A DNA stretch of 64,000 nucleotides, from assembly GCF_003852545.1 (NCBI RefSeq), contig NZ_QAJR01000003.1, positions 84,142 to 148,141 on the forward strand, given 5' to 3'. Every line of letters begins with the position of its first letter. The stretch's first letter is position 1. Under the pieces are notes generated by a model. That model made no database searches. It worked only from the letters and a program-made list of their open reading frames with translations, and was not told the DNA's origin. Shown piece by piece: positions 44,637 through 56,960 of this stretch. The position numbers and the translations under genes are program-made. The stretch is from Acidovorax sp. FJL06 (GTDB lineage Bacteria; Pseudomonadota; Gammaproteobacteria; Burkholderiales; Burkholderiaceae_C).

Positions 44637-46397
44637 ATGGTGCTATTTCACAGCCTTCGAACCGCCGCATTGACCACCCTTGTGGCGGTGGCCGCCCAAT
44701 CAACATGGGCCCAACAACCCCGCAGTGACGACCGCGCCACCACCGGCGGCCCTCCGGTGACCTCCCATCCGGCCCTCGACGCCGAGCTGTTCTACGAGAT
44801 CTTTCTGGGAGAGATCAGCGCGCGCACGGGTGATCCCGGCGCCGGCTATGCCTTCATGCTGGAAGCCGCACGCCGGAGTGCTGACGGCCAGCTCTACCAA
44901 CGCGCGGCAGACATTGCTCTGCAGGCCCGCTCCGGCGAGTACGCCCTGGCCGCAGCCAAGGCCTGGAAAGAAGCACTGCCGCAATCGCGCGAGGCCAACC
45001 GCTACGTGCTGCAGATTCTGGTCGCCCTCAACCGGATCGGCGAAACCCCCGACCTGCTGCGCCAGGAGCTCGCACAGTCCCCCGCCCGCGCCAAGGCCAC
45101 CACGCTGTCTGCCCTGCCCCAGATGTATGGGCGCGCCAGCGACAAGGCGCTGGCTGCCAAGGTCGTGGAACAGGCCCTGGTGGACGAGCTGACCAATCCC
45201 GCCACAGGCCCTGCCGCCTGGGTCGCCCTGGGGCGCCTGCGCCTGGCGGCGGGCGACAAAAGCGGCGCCTTGAACGCGGCAAGCAAGGCGCAGAGCCTGG
45301 ACAACGCCAGCGAAGATGCCGCACGGCTGGCCCTGGAGCTCATGGACGAAAACGTACCGGAAGCCGAGCCAATCGTGGCTCAGGCACTGACCAAGCAGCC
45401 CGTTCCCGAGTTGCGCATGGCATATGCGCGCGTGCTGCTGGGCCTGCAGCGCTACCCGGAAGCCAGCCACCAGCTGGAAGCCGTGACCCAGGAAAAGCCC
45501 GACCTCGCGGAAGCCTGGCTCGTGGTCGCCACGCTGCAGTTCCAGGACAACCGCCTGCCCGCTGCCGAAGCCTCACTGCAGCGCTTCATGGACCTGTCCT
45601 CGACCGCCCCGGATGCCGAGGCACGGCAAAAGAGCCTGACCCAGGCCTACTTGCTCTACGCGCAAATTGCCGAGAAGAAGAAGGACTTCGCAACCGCCGA
45701 GGCCTGGCTGGGGCGCATTGACAATGCAGAAGAGATTTTTGGCGCCCAGACCCGCCGCGCTTCGTTGCTGGCGCGCCAGGGCAAGCTCGCGCAAGCGCGG
45801 GCGTTGCTGCGCAACCTGCCAGGCTCCTCAGCCGACGACAAGCGCATGAAGCTGTCGGCCGAAGTGCAACTGCTGCGCGAGCAGCGCTTTTACAAAGAGG
45901 CCTACCAGGTGCAGGTCGAACTGGTGGCACTGGCCCCGGACGACGCCGAACTGGTCTACGACCAGGCGATGCTGGCAGAAAAAGTGGGCAAACCAGGCAC
46001 CATGGAGCAATTGCTGCGGCAGGTGATTGCCCACCATCCGCAGTACCACCACGCCTACAACGCACTCGGCTATTCGCTTGCAGACCGGGGCCTGCGGCTG
46101 GCAGAGGCCAAGCAGCTGATCCTGAAGGCACTGGAGTTCGCCCCCAACGACCCTTTCATCATGGACAGCCTCGGCTGGGTGGAATTCCGCCTGGGCAACA
46201 AGGCCGACGCGAGGCGCCATCTGGAAGCCGCCTACAAGGCGCGCCCCGATGTGGAAATTGCGACCCACCTGGGCGAGGTCCTGTGGAGCATGGGCGACAA
46301 AGAGGGAGCATCCCGGGTCTGGAGAGAAGGACAGCGCGTCAGCCCTGACAACGACACACTCAAGGAAACACTCAAGCGCCTCGGGACCGCCCTCTGA
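44637..46397 (+). CDS. TPR-repeat secreted/outer-membrane protein
   Basis: A ~586-aa protein with a signal peptide (MVLFHSLRTAALTTLVAVAAQSTWAQ) and many TPR-like helix pairs, e.g. AYNALGYSLADRGLRLAEAKQLILKALEFAPNDPFIMDSLGWVEFRLG and AYKARPDVEIATHLGEVLW. It is the gene before lolB in this group. An in-frame ATG at 44619 is possible, but an acidic N-terminus would then precede the signal. It overlaps lolB by one base. Likely a periplasmic scaffold. Confidence 0.85.
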   Translation: MVLFHSLRTAALTTLVAVAAQSTWAQQPRSDDRATTGGPPVTSHPALDAELFYEIFLGEISARTGDPGAGYAFMLEAARRSADGQLYQRAADIALQARSGEYALAAAKAWKEALPQSREANRYVLQILVALNRIGETPDLLRQELAQSPARAKATTLSALPQMYGRASDKALAAKVVEQALVDELTNPATGPAAWVALGRLRLAAGDKSGALNAASKAQSLDNASEDAARLALELMDENVPEAEPIVAQALTKQPVPELRMAYARVLLGLQRYPEASHQLEAVTQEKPDLAEAWLVVATLQFQDNRLPAAEASLQRFMDLSSTAPDAEARQKSLTQAYLLYAQIAEKKKDFATAEAWLGRIDNAEEIFGAQTRRASLLARQGKLAQARALLRNLPGSSADDKRMKLSAEVQLLREQRFYKEAYQVQVELVALAPDDAELVYDQAMLAEKVGKPGTMEQLLRQVIAHHPQYHHAYNALGYSLADRGLRLAEAKQLILKALEFAPNDPFIMDSLGWVEFRLGNKADARRHLEAAYKARPDVEIATHLGEVLWSMGDKEGASRVWREGQRVSPDNDTLKETLKRLGTAL

Positions 46398-46933
46398 TGC
46401 AGGCCACCCGCAACACGCCTGGGCATGGCACGCGCGCACTGTCACAGTCCTCCTTCCGATGGGTAGCGGGGTGGCTTGCACTGTGCCTGCTGTGGCTGGC
46501 GGGCTGCGCCCAGCCCGCCCCCAGAACCAGCGCCGAAGCAGACAGCTGGAGCGGGCGAATTGCACTGCAGGTCGAAGGGCAGGCATCCCAATCCTTCTCG
46601 GCCCTGTTCGAGCTGCAAGGCAGCGCCGACAAGGGCAGCCTCGTGCTTCTCAGCCCCCTGGGCAACCGCCTGGCGCAACTGGACTGGGGCGATGGCCATG
46701 CCCAACTGCTGAGCGGGCAGGACACGCGCAGCTCGGACTCACTGGATGCGCTGGTGCAAGAAGTGACGGGCACACAGGTCCCCATTGCGGCTCTTTTCAG
46801 CTGGCTCCATGGCACCCAGGCCACGACAACGGGCTGGCAGGCCGATCTGTCGGGCATTGCGGACGGGCGACTGATCGCACGCCGCGACAGCCCTGCGCCG
46901 CAAGCCACGTTGCGCATTGCACTGACTCGGTAG
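46397..46933 (+). CDS. lolB: Outer-membrane lipoprotein receptor LolB
   Basis: A 178-aa lipoprotein (lipobox LWLAGC, Cys 37) that receives lipoproteins from LolA at the outer membrane. The mature part has SWSGRIALQVEGQASQSFSALFELQGSADKGSLVLLSPLGNRLAQL and an ending TLRIALTR, typical of LolB. It lies between the TPR gene and ispE. Confidence 0.93.
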   Translation: MQATRNTPGHGTRALSQSSFRWVAGWLALCLLWLAGCAQPAPRTSAEADSWSGRIALQVEGQASQSFSALFELQGSADKGSLVLLSPLGNRLAQLDWGDGHAQLLSGQDTRSSDSLDALVQEVTGTQVPIAALFSWLHGTQATTTGWQADLSGIADGRLIARRDSPAPQATLRIALTR

Positions 46934-46978
46934 CACAACGATCCGCCGCCCCCGCCCCCCTTTTTTTTTGACTCTGCG

Positions 46979-47836
46979 ATGCAAGCGCTGTACGACGTTC
47001 CGGCCCCGGCCAAACTCAATCTCTTTTTGCACATCACCGGGCGCCGTGCCGATGGCTACCACCTGCTCCAGTCGGTCTTCATGCTGGTGGACTGGTGCGA
47101 CACCCTGCATTTCGAGCGCCGCACGGACGGCCTCCTCACGCGGGAGGACCTGGGCCCCGCCCTTCCCGAAATGGACCTGACGCTGCGGGCCGCGCATGCA
47201 CTGCAGTCCGCCACAGGCTGCACGCTGGGCGCACACATGGGCGTTCTCAAGCGCATTCCTGCCCAGGCAGGCATGGGTGGCGGCTCTTCCGACGCCGCCA
47301 CCGCACTGCTGGCCTTGAACCGCCTGTGGGGCCTGAACCTGTCCCGCACGGCACTGGAAACGATCGGCTTGCAGCTCGGCGCAGATATTCCTTTTTTTTT
47401 ACGCGGCCACAACGCTTGGGTGGAGGGAATTGGTGAGACAATCACGCCGCTTGAGAAATCACAGCAACTACCGCAAGCGCGCTTTGCCATCGTGAAGCCC
47501 GCAGCAGGTTTGGAGACAAAATTAATTTTTTCGTCACCGAATTTGAAACGCGATTCAGATAGTGCTACAATCTTAGGCTTTGCTGCAGAACACTTTGACT
47601 TCGGTCGAAACGACTTGCAGCCGGTTGCTCAGGCTCTTTGCCCGGAAGTCACACAAGCCATCGAATGGCTCAGAGACCACGGATTACAGGCTAGAATGAC
47701 AGGCTCTGGAAGCGCAGTGTTTGCGCAAATGTCACATGACATGGACTTGAGTGATGCCCCCAAGGGCTGGCAAGTCAAAGCATGTGAAAACCTGATGATT
47801 CATCCTCTGGCAGGGTGGGCATCAGACGAGAATTAA
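46979..47836 (+). CDS. ispE: 4-diphosphocytidyl-2-C-methyl-D-erythritol kinase
   Basis: A 285-aa GHMP kinase of the MEP isoprenoid pathway. It has [25 protein letters not shown], the ATP loop [20 protein letters not shown] and [14 protein letters not shown] run of nine T inside the gene (47392-47400) is read as PFFL. The 3' third is more AT-rich than its neighbours and contains a good sigma70-type promoter for the following tRNA-Gln and prs. Upstream is an unusual C-run then T-run. Confidence 0.96.
   Translation: MQALYDVPAPAKLNLFLHITGRRADGYHLLQSVFMLVDWCDTLHFERRTDGLLTREDLGPALPEMDLTLRAAHALQSATGCTLGAHMGVLKRIPAQAGMGGGSSDAATALLALNRLWGLNLSRTALETIGLQLGADIPFFLRGHNAWVEGIGETITPLEKSQQLPQARFAIVKPAAGLETKLIFSSPNLKRDSDSATILGFAAEHFDFGRNDLQPVAQALCPEVTQAIEWLRDHGLQARMTGSGSAVFAQMSHDMDLSDAPKGWQVKACENLMIHPLAGWASDEN
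47543..47571 (+). promoter_or_regulatory. Sigma70-type promoter inside ispE for tRNA-Gln and prs
   Basis: TTGAAA, a 17-base spacer, then TACAAT, in an AT-rich patch of the ispE coding region, about 300 bases before tRNA-Gln. Both boxes are one mismatch from consensus and spacing is optimal. Confidence 0.65.
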
Positions 47837-47866
47837 GGTTGACTGCTTTCGGCAGTTGACCTGTGT

Positions 47867-47943
47867 AGGGGAGTCGCCAAGCTGGTTAAGGCACCGGATT
47901 TTGATTCCGGCATGCGAAGGTTCGAATCCTTCTTCCCCTGCCA
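47867..47943 (+). tRNA. tRNA-Gln(TTG)
   Basis: Acceptor AGGGGAG pairs with TTCCCCT (one G-T), discriminator G, CCA encoded. The anticodon stem-loop CCGGA-TTTTGAT-TCCGG gives anticodon TTG. The T-arm AAGGTTCGAATCCTT is standard. It lies between ispE and prs, a conserved beta-proteobacterial order. Confidence 0.97.
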
Positions 47944-47990
47944 AATATTTTCTCGCGTACGGGCTTATTTTTCAGATTGCTGGGACTCTC

Positions 47991-48965
47991 ATGCAAGCCA
48001 ACCACCCCGACTTCATGGTTTTCACCGGCAATGCCAATCCTGGCATGGCAGCTGAAATCGCCCAGCACCTCGGCACCACCCTCGGTGCAGCCGACGTGGG
48101 TCGTTTCTCTGACGGTGAAGTCACCGTCGAAATCAAGCAAAACGTGCGTGCGCGCGATGTTTTCGTGGTGCAGTCCACCTGCGCCCCCACCAACGAAAAC
48201 CTCATGGAACTGCTGATCATGGTCGATGCGCTCAAGCGTGCATCGGCAGAGCGCATCAGCGCCGTGATCCCCTACTTCGGCTACGCCCGCCAGGACCGCC
48301 GCCCCCGCTCCACCCGCGTGCCCATCACCGCCAAGGTCGTGGCCAACATGCTCCAGGCCGTGGGCGTGGCCCGCGTGCTGACCATGGACCTGCACGCCGA
48401 CCAGATCCAGGGCTTCTTCGACATCCCCGTGGACAACATCTACGCCTCCCCCGTTCTGCTGGGCGATCTGCGCCAGAAGAACTACGAGGACCTGATCGTG
48501 GTGTCCCCCGACGTGGGCGGCGTGGTGCGTGCGCGTGCCCTGGCCAAGCAGCTGGGCTGCGACCTGGCCATCATCGACAAGCGCCGCCCCAAGGCCAACG
48601 TGTCGGAAGTCATGCACGTGATCGGCGAGATCGAAGGCCGCAACTGCGTGATCATGGACGACATGATCGACACCGCCGGCACGCTGGTGAAGGCGGCCGA
48701 GGTGCTCAAGGAGCGTGGCGCCAAGAGCGTGTATGCCTATTGCACCCACCCCATTTTCTCGGGCCCTGCCATTGAACGCATCGCCAAGGGCACGGCCCTC
48801 GATGAAGTGGTAGTGACCAACACCATCCCCCTGAGCGACAACGCCAAGGGATGTTCCAAGATTCGCCAGCTTTCCGTGGCCCCGCTGATCGCAGAAACGA
48901 TCCAGCGCATCGCCAAGGGGGAGTCGGTCATGAGTCTGTTCTCGGACCAGGACAACCTGTTCTGA
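47991..48965 (+). CDS. prs: Ribose-phosphate pyrophosphokinase
   Basis: A 324-aa PRPP synthase. It has [74 protein letters not shown] and the PRPP loop [13 protein letters not shown]. The ATG at 47991 follows the tRNA by 47 bases. Confidence 0.98.
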   Translation: MQANHPDFMVFTGNANPGMAAEIAQHLGTTLGAADVGRFSDGEVTVEIKQNVRARDVFVVQSTCAPTNENLMELLIMVDALKRASAERISAVIPYFGYARQDRRPRSTRVPITAKVVANMLQAVGVARVLTMDLHADQIQGFFDIPVDNIYASPVLLGDLRQKNYEDLIVVSPDVGGVVRARALAKQLGCDLAIIDKRRPKANVSEVMHVIGEIEGRNCVIMDDMIDTAGTLVKAAEVLKERGAKSVYAYCTHPIFSGPAIERIAKGTALDEVVVTNTIPLSDNAKGCSKIRQLSVAPLIAETIQRIAKGESVMSLFSDQDNLF

Positions 48966-49004
48966 CACGCGCCCCTCGGGGAGCGTTGCAGCCGGATTGC
49001 ACGC

Positions 49005-49024
49005 AAGCCTCCTTCGGGAGGCTT
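49005..49024. terminator. Hairpin after prs, weak terminator
   Basis: AAGCCTCC and GGAGGCTT form an 8-bp stem with a TTCG tetraloop but no T-run, 39 bases after prs. It may stabilise the 3' end or allow read-through into rplY. Confidence 0.5.
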
Positions 49025-49127
49025 GTCTGTTCGAGAGCATTGCGCAGGCCTGCCGCCACCGTGGCGACACAGGTCTTTTTTCAACGGGGTATGGCTGGTC
49101 GCGGTCGACCCTTTTCAGGAGCTAACT

Positions 49128-49763
49128 ATGAACTTCGTCGCTTTTGAGCGCGCCAAGCAAGGTACGGGTGCGAGCCGCCGTCTGCGCAATTCGGGCAAGA
49201 CGCCTGGCATCGTCTACGGTGGCACCACCGAACCCCAACTGATCGAGATCGACCACAACGCCCTGTGGCACGCCCTCAAGAAGGAAGCCTTCCACTCCAG
49301 CGTGCTGGACATGGAAGTTGCCGGCGCAACCGCCAAGGTGGTGCTGCGTGACGTGCAATACCACCCCTACAAGCAACTGGTGCTGCACATCGACTTCCAA
49401 CGCGTGGACGACAAGACCAAGCTGCACCTGAAGGTGCCACTGCACTACAGCGGCGCTGAAGAGTCCAACGCCGTCAAGGTGGACAAGTGCATGGTCAACC
49501 CGATCGTGAACGAACTGGACGTGACCTGCATGCCTTCGGACCTGCCCGAATTCATCGCCGTGGACCTGTCCAAGCTGGAAAAGGGTGCCTCCCTGCACCT
49601 GAAGGACGTCAAGCTGCCCAAGGGCGTGACGGCCAAGATCCGTGGCGGCCAAAACAACAACCCCGTGCTGGTGTCCGTCGTGCCTCCAGTCGTGGTGGTG
49701 GAAACCCCTGCTGACGCCGCTCCTGCTGCAGACGCCAAGGGCAAGGGCAAGGGCAAGAAGTAA
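49128..49763 (+). CDS. rplY: 50S ribosomal protein L25/general stress protein Ctc
   Basis: A 211-aa two-domain L25 (Ctc form). The N-terminal 5S rRNA-binding domain has [19 protein letters not shown] and the C-terminal TL5-type domain has [29 protein letters not shown], then an Ala/Lys tail. AGGAG lies seven bases before the ATG. The order prs-rplY-pth is conserved. Confidence 0.97.
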   Translation: MNFVAFERAKQGTGASRRLRNSGKTPGIVYGGTTEPQLIEIDHNALWHALKKEAFHSSVLDMEVAGATAKVVLRDVQYHPYKQLVLHIDFQRVDDKTKLHLKVPLHYSGAEESNAVKVDKCMVNPIVNELDVTCMPSDLPEFIAVDLSKLEKGASLHLKDVKLPKGVTAKIRGGQNNNPVLVSVVPPVVVVETPADAAPAADAKGKGKGKK

Positions 49764-49815
49764 TCTTCCGATTGCTGCTCAGCCTGGCCAGCGCGCCCTG
49801 CGGCGCTGGCCGCCC

Positions 49816-49847
49816 AACGGCCCACCTTGCGTGGGCCGTTTTGTTTT
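49816..49847 (+). terminator. Intrinsic terminator after rplY
   Basis: AACGGCCCAC and GTGGGCCGTT form a perfect 10-bp stem with a CTTGC loop, followed by a T-rich tract. It ends the prs-rplY unit, so pth probably has its own promoter in the 110 bases that follow. Confidence 0.88.
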
Positions 49848-49960
49848 TGCAGGCAACAACACGCACATGGCATGCCATGCCATGGCACGGCGCGCACACA
49901 CAGACGGGCAAGGCCCCCGGCGGCGCCCATCCACTGCCTTCTCCCACGGATAATCCGCAG

Positions 49961-50569
49961 ATGATCAAGCTGTTTGTTGGCCTGGGAAACCCAGGCCCCG
50001 ACTACGAGGCCACCCGCCACAACGCCGGTTTCTGGTGGATTGACGCCCTGGCGCGCGAACTCAAGACCACCCTGGTGCCCGAGCGCAGCTACCACGGCTT
50101 CGTGGCGCGCACGACCGTGCACGGCCAGAGCGTGTGGCTGCTGCAACCGCAGACCTTCATGAACCTCTCGGGCAAATCGGTGGCGGCACTGGCGCGGTTC
50201 TTCAAGATCCTGCCCGAGGAAATCCTGGTGGTGCATGACGAACTGGACATTGCCCCCGGCCAGGTCAAGCTCAAACGCGGCGGCAGCCATGCCGGACACA
50301 ACGGCCTGCGCGACATCCACGGCCAGCTGGGCTCCCCCGACTATTGGCGCCTGCGCATCGGCATCGGCCATCCCGGGGTCAAAGGCGAAGTGGCGAACTG
50401 GGTGCTCAAGAAACCCTCCCCCGAGCAGCGCACGCTGATCGAAGACTGCATCGCACATTCCCTCAAGGCCTATCCCGCCCTGCTTGCGGGCGAGATGGAC
50501 AAGGCCACCCTGCTGATCCACACCACCAAACCACCCCGCCCCAAGCCCCCCCGCCCTGCGGAAGACTGA
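49961..50569 (+). CDS. pth: Peptidyl-tRNA hydrolase
   Basis: A 202-aa enzyme that frees tRNA from stalled peptidyl-tRNA. It has [21 protein letters not shown] (catalytic His 20), [24 protein letters not shown] and [16 protein letters not shown] proline-rich C-terminal tail follows. A bidirectional terminator lies just after it. Confidence 0.98.
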   Translation: MIKLFVGLGNPGPDYEATRHNAGFWWIDALARELKTTLVPERSYHGFVARTTVHGQSVWLLQPQTFMNLSGKSVAALARFFKILPEEILVVHDELDIAPGQVKLKRGGSHAGHNGLRDIHGQLGSPDYWRLRIGIGHPGVKGEVANWVLKKPSPEQRTLIEDCIAHSLKAYPALLAGEMDKATLLIHTTKPPRPKPPRPAED

Positions 50570-50593
50570 CAGGCCGGTACGCCACAAAAGCAA

Positions 50594-50621
50594 AAAAGCG
50601 CCTTCCAAAGAAGGCGCTTTT
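50594..50621. terminator. Bidirectional terminator between pth and the ferredoxin gene
   Basis: AAAAGCGCCTTC and GAAGGCGCTTTT form a perfect 12-bp stem with a CAAA loop and A/T tracts on both sides. It serves pth on plus and the ferredoxin gene on minus. Confidence 0.9.
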
Positions 50622-50697
50622 GCTATCAATTCAATAACTTATTAGACACATCCTACAAGCGGTAGCAGCCACACAGGGCCCATGCCCCACGCGCCCC

Positions 50698-53023
<2,326 letters not shown>

Positions 53024-53026
<3 letters not shown>

Positions 53027-53125
53027 CACCCCCTGAGTCGCTTCGCGCCTTCCCCCTCTCTCGCATTGCTGCGCAATGCGGGAGGGGGACGCCCCCAGTG
53101 CGGCGGGGCGGCCCTTGCACGGGGG
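53024..53125 (+). repeat. ~105-base dispersed repeat, copy A
   Basis: TGACACCCCCTGAG, then an internal hairpin (CTCTCGCATTGCTGCGCAATGCGGGAG), GGGGGACGC and GCGGGGCGGCCCTTGC. It starts at the TGA of the second permease gene and fills most of the 186-base gap before the ATPase gene. Confidence 0.85.
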
Positions 53126-53212
53126 CACTGGCCTCGTGCATGCCTGTGCATCGGCCGCGTCCGGCACGATAGACAGCTGAACAAAATTTGCGAACGATGA
53201 AGACCTGCTGCC

Positions 53213-54244
53213 ATGCCCTTGCTTGAAGTCTCCAACCTCCGCATCCGCCTGCAGACGCACCGGGGCCCGGCCGATGCCGTGCGCGGTGTGAGCTTTACGC
53301 TGGCGCGCGGCGAAACCCTGGGCCTGATTGGTGAATCGGGCTGTGGCAAGTCCATCACCGCCATGTCGCTCATGGGCCTGCTGCCCGACAGCGCACAGGT
53401 CACGGGCAGCATCCGTTTCGACGGACAAGAGCTGGTGGGCCGCACCGACGCACAGATGTGCCAGATGCGCGGCAACCGCATTGGCATGGTGTTCCAGGAG
53501 CCCATGACGGCGCTGAACCCCGTGCACACCATCGGCCGCCAGGTGGCCGAGCCCCTGCGCCTGCACCGGGGCCTGAACGCCGCCGCTGCACGCCAGGAAG
53601 CCATTGCGCTGCTGGACCGCGTGGGCATCCCCAACGCCGCGCAGCGCTTCGATGCCTACCCGCACCAGTTCTCGGGCGGGCAGCGCCAGCGCATCACCAT
53701 CGCCATGGCCCTGGCCTGCGGGCCCGACCTGCTGATTGCCGACGAGCCCACCACGGCGCTCGACGTGACCATCCAGCAGCAGATCCTGGACCTCATCAGC
53801 GACCTGGTGGCCGAGCGCAACATGGCGCTGATCCTCATCTCGCACGACCTGGGCGTGATCTCGCAGAACGTGGACCGCATGATGGTGATGTACGGCGGCA
53901 GCGTGGTCGAAAGCGGCTCCACCGCCTCCGTCTTTTCAGCCATGGCGCACCCCTACACGCGCGGCCTGTTTGCTGCACGCCCCCACCTGGGCGCCGTGCA
54001 CGCCCCCGGCCAGCGGCCGCGCCTGTCCACCATCCCCGGCACCGTGCCCGAGCTGGTGGACCTGCCCGCCGGCTGCCCGTTTGCGGGCCGCTGCAGCTAC
54101 ACCATCGACGCCTGCCACCGCGAGCCGCCCACCGCCACGTGGATTGCCACCGACGCGGACGGAGACCACGCAGTGCGCTGCCTGCGCCCCGAAGCCATCG
54201 CAGACGCCCATGGCGCGACGCAGGCGGCGGAGGTGGCCGCATGA
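53213..54244 (+). CDS. Dipeptide-type ABC transporter ATPase 1 (DppD-like)
   Basis: A 343-aa ATPase. It has Walker A GESGCGKS, a Q-loop region with [11 protein letters not shown], signature [15 protein letters not shown], Walker [15 protein letters not shown] and the oligopeptide-type C-terminal Cys region [20 protein letters not shown] that may bind an Fe-S cluster or zinc. It overlaps the next ATPase gene by four bases. Confidence 0.94.
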   Translation: MPLLEVSNLRIRLQTHRGPADAVRGVSFTLARGETLGLIGESGCGKSITAMSLMGLLPDSAQVTGSIRFDGQELVGRTDAQMCQMRGNRIGMVFQEPMTALNPVHTIGRQVAEPLRLHRGLNAAAARQEAIALLDRVGIPNAAQRFDAYPHQFSGGQRQRITIAMALACGPDLLIADEPTTALDVTIQQQILDLISDLVAERNMALILISHDLGVISQNVDRMMVMYGGSVVESGSTASVFSAMAHPYTRGLFAARPHLGAVHAPGQRPRLSTIPGTVPELVDLPAGCPFAGRCSYTIDACHREPPTATWIATDADGDHAVRCLRPEAIADAHGATQAAEVAA

Positions 54245-55104
54245 GCAACAACACCGCATTGCTCCAGGTGCAAGACCTGGTGCGCGAATACACGCTGCCG
54301 CGCGAGCACCTCTTCCAGCCCCCGGGCAAGGTGCATGCGCTCAACGGCGTGAGCTTCTCCATCGCTGCGGGCCGCAGCCTGGGCATCGTGGGCGAATCGG
54401 GCTCGGGCAAATCCACCCTGGCGCGCACGGTGATGGCGCTGGATGCGCCCACCGCCGGCACGGTGCACCTGCTGGGGCGCAACCTGCACCAGCTGGCACC
54501 GGCCGAGCTGCGCCACGCCAGGCGCGACTTCCAGATGGTGTTCCAGGACCCCTATGGCTCACTGGACCCGCGCCAGACGGTGGAGCGCATCGTGACCGAA
54601 CCCCTGCAGGCCCAGGGCCAGACCACGCGCGCCGAGCAGCGCGAGCAGGCGGCCCAGGTGCTGTCGCAGGTGGGCCTGCGCACCAACGACCTGGGCAAAT
54701 ACCCGCACGAATTTTCGGGCGGCCAGCGCCAGCGCATCGCGATTGCCCGCGCCCTCATCACGCGCCCGCGCCTCATCGTGGCCGACGAGCCCGTGAGCGC
54801 GCTGGACGTGTCCGTGCAGGCCCAGGTGCTGAATCTGATGCAGGATTTGCAGCAGGAGTTCGGCATCACCTACATGCTCATCAGCCACGACCTCGCGGTG
54901 GTGAACCACCTGTGCGACGAAGTGGTGGTGCTGTACCAGGGCCGCATCGTGGAGCGCGGCTCGCCCGCCGAGCTGTTCCGCAACGCGCAGCACCCCTACA
55001 CCCAGTCGCTGGTGGGCGCGGTGCCCCAGGTGCAGCCGGGCCGGGCCCGCGCGCGCCGTGCAGAGGCCGCTGCGGCAGCGGTAGCCACCGCAAAAACCGC
55101 ATAA
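54241..55104 (+). CDS. Dipeptide-type ABC transporter ATPase 2 (DppF-like)
   Basis: A 287-aa ATPase. It has Walker A GESGSGKST, FQDPYGSLDPRQTV, signature [15 protein letters not shown], Walker B LIVADEPVSALDVS and the typical REYTLPREHLFQPPGKVHALNGVSF start. The tail is Ala/Arg-rich. It lacks the oligo_HPY Cys cluster seen in its partner. Confidence 0.94.
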   Translation: MSNNTALLQVQDLVREYTLPREHLFQPPGKVHALNGVSFSIAAGRSLGIVGESGSGKSTLARTVMALDAPTAGTVHLLGRNLHQLAPAELRHARRDFQMVFQDPYGSLDPRQTVERIVTEPLQAQGQTTRAEQREQAAQVLSQVGLRTNDLGKYPHEFSGGQRQRIAIARALITRPRLIVADEPVSALDVSVQAQVLNLMQDLQQEFGITYMLISHDLAVVNHLCDEVVVLYQGRIVERGSPAELFRNAQHPYTQSLVGAVPQVQPGRARARRAEAAAAAVATAKTA

Positions 55105-55143
55105 CCAAATACAGGTGTGATGGTGTAAAAAGCTTTTTCTTCT

Positions 55144-55173
55144 CCCCGGTAACCCACTGCCACGACACCGGGG
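55144..55173 (+). promoter_or_regulatory. Hairpin between ATPase 2 and the binding-protein gene
   Basis: CCCCGGT and ACCGGGG form a 7-bp stem with a 16-base loop, 35 bases before the binding-protein start. It may stabilise the message of the more abundant periplasmic component; no T-run follows. Confidence 0.4.
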
Positions 55174-55208
55174 TCTTCGTCTGGTTTTTTTGTCTGGAGA
55201 GTCCGAAC

Positions 55209-56699
55209 ATGCTGAACCGCCGTACCGTACTTGCCACTGGCGCTTTTGCCGCCGTGCCCCTGTCCACCCCGCTCAGTGCGCTCGCGCAAGGCCGCAAAGA
55301 TGCGGTGACGCTGGCCATGACGCTGGAGCCCCCAGGCCTGGACCCCACGGCCGGCGCCGCCTCGGCCATTGCCGAGATCGTGCAGTACAACATCTTCGAG
55401 ACACTCACCAAGATCAACGCCGACGGCAGCGTATCGCCCCTGCTGGCCGAGAGCTGGGAGGTCTCGCCCGACCTCAAGACCTACACCTTCAAGCTGCGCC
55501 GGGGCGTGAAGTTCCAGAACGGCGAACCCTTCACGGCGGCGGCCGTCAAGTTCTCGTTCGACCGCGCCGGCGGCGAAAAGAGCACCAACAAGGACAAGCG
55601 CACCTTTGCGGGCATCACCACGCAGGTGGTGGACGACACCACCGTGGTGCTGCTCAACAAGGACATCGACCCCGACCTGCTTTTCGTGCTGGGCCAGGCC
55701 ACGTCCATCATCGTCGAGCCCAAGAGCGCCGACGGCAACGCCAACAAGCCCGTGGGCACCGGCCCCTACCAGCTCAATGCCTGGAACAAGGGCTCCTCCG
55801 TCGTGCTGACGGCCTGGGACGGTTTCCGCGATGCCAAGGCCATCAAGATCAAGCGCGCCACGTTCCGCTTCATCTCCGACCCCGCCGCCCAGGTGGCCGC
55901 CCTGCTGGCGGGCGACGTGGACGCTTTCCCCCGCGTCACGCCGCGCAGCGTGGCCCAGTTCAAGGCCAACCCCAAGTTCCAGGTGGTGGTGAGCGGCTCG
56001 CGCGCCAAGACCATTTTGGCCATCAACAACGGCAAGAAGCCGCTCGATGACGTGCGCGTGCGCCGTGCCATCGCCGCGGCGGTGGACCGCAAGGCCGTGA
56101 TCGAAGGTGCAGGCGACGGCTACGGCGCGCCCATCGGCAGCCACTATGTGCCCGGCGCGTTCGGCTACGTGGACACCACGGGCGTGAACCCCTACGACCC
56201 CGAGAAGGCCAAGAAGCTGCTCGCCGAGGCCGGCATCAAGACGCCGCTGGAGCTGACCCTGACGCTGCCGCCCACGCCCTACGCGCGCCAGGGCGGCGAG
56301 GTGATTGCGGCCCAGCTCGCCAAGGTCGGCATCGTCGCCAAGATCCAGAACGTGGAATGGGCGCAGTGGCTCAGCGGCACCTACGGCAGCAAGAACTACG
56401 ACCTGACCATCATCAGCCACGTGGAGCCGTTCGACCTGGGCAATTTCGCCAAGCCCGAGTACTACTGGGCCTACAACTCGCCCAAGTTCAACGACCTGTT
56501 CAACCAGATCAAGAACGCCGCCCGCCCCGCCGACCGCGCACGCCTGCTGGGCGATGCACAACGCCTGCTGGCGCAGGACTCGGTGCACGCCTTCCTGTAC
56601 TCCAACCAATGGATCACGGTGGCCAACAAGAACCTCAAGGGCCTGTGGAAAGACATGCCCGTGTTCGTGAACGACCTCTCGGCGCTGTCCTGGGGTTGA
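55209..56699 (+). CDS. Periplasmic substrate-binding protein, family 5
   Basis: A 496-aa SBP_bac_5 protein. It has a twin-Arg-like signal (MLNRRTVLATGAFAAVPLSTPLSALAQ), LEPPGLDPTAGAASAIAEIVQYNIFETLTKIN, the family signature region AESWEVSPDLKTYTFKLRRGVKFQNGEPFTAAAVKFSFDR and VGTGPYQL. It binds the substrate for the ABC importer. The amidase gene downstream suggests an amide or peptide-like substrate; that is inference. Confidence 0.94.
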   Translation: MLNRRTVLATGAFAAVPLSTPLSALAQGRKDAVTLAMTLEPPGLDPTAGAASAIAEIVQYNIFETLTKINADGSVSPLLAESWEVSPDLKTYTFKLRRGVKFQNGEPFTAAAVKFSFDRAGGEKSTNKDKRTFAGITTQVVDDTTVVLLNKDIDPDLLFVLGQATSIIVEPKSADGNANKPVGTGPYQLNAWNKGSSVVLTAWDGFRDAKAIKIKRATFRFISDPAAQVAALLAGDVDAFPRVTPRSVAQFKANPKFQVVVSGSRAKTILAINNGKKPLDDVRVRRAIAAAVDRKAVIEGAGDGYGAPIGSHYVPGAFGYVDTTGVNPYDPEKAKKLLAEAGIKTPLELTLTLPPTPYARQGGEVIAAQLAKVGIVAKIQNVEWAQWLSGTYGSKNYDLTIISHVEPFDLGNFAKPEYYWAYNSPKFNDLFNQIKNAARPADRARLLGDAQRLLAQDSVHAFLYSNQWITVANKNLKGLWKDMPVFVNDLSALSWG

Positions 56700-56700
56700 T

Positions 56701-56805
56701 GAGACACCCCCCTGAGGCCCTGCGGGCCTTCCCCCCGCTCTCACATCGCTGCGCGATGTGGGCAGGGGGACGCAGCCCTCGCTGCGGGGCGGCCCTTGCT
56801 CGGCT
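56701..56805 (+). repeat. ~105-base dispersed repeat, copy B
   Basis: GAGACACCCCCCTGAGGCCC, a hairpin with CACATCGCTGCGCGATGTG, CAGGGGGACGC and GCGGGGCGGCCCTTGC. It follows the binding-protein stop directly and is most similar to copy C. Confidence 0.88.
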
Positions 56806-56902
56806 GCCCGCGCCTGGGTCGCGCCAGTTTCCAAGGCTGCGGGTAGCGCGCCGCGCAATGAATAGCTGAAACGCGCGGGAGCAGATAGCTCCTGAAACAA
56901 TA

Positions 56903-56941
56903 GCTGCTATCGCTTTACCAACAAGCGATAGCAGCCTTTTT
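56903..56941 (+). terminator. Strong terminator just before the amidase gene
   Basis: GCTGCTATCGCTT and AAGCGATAGCAGC form a perfect 13-bp stem with a 7-base loop, followed by CTTTTTT. It is built from the GCTATC/AGCG words of the dispersed family. Only 19 bases separate it from the amidase ATG, leaving no room for a promoter in between. Confidence 0.9.
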
Positions 56942-56960
56942 TACTTATAAAACTCCCGAC

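Noticed and set aside
47856-47990. Upstream extension of prs through tRNA-Gln
   Set aside because: It would translate the tRNA; the ATG at 47991 gives the normal Prs N-terminus.
53970-55208. Long in-frame extension before the periplasmic binding protein
   Set aside because: It is out of frame with the two ATPases it overlaps; the signal peptide at 55209 marks the real start.
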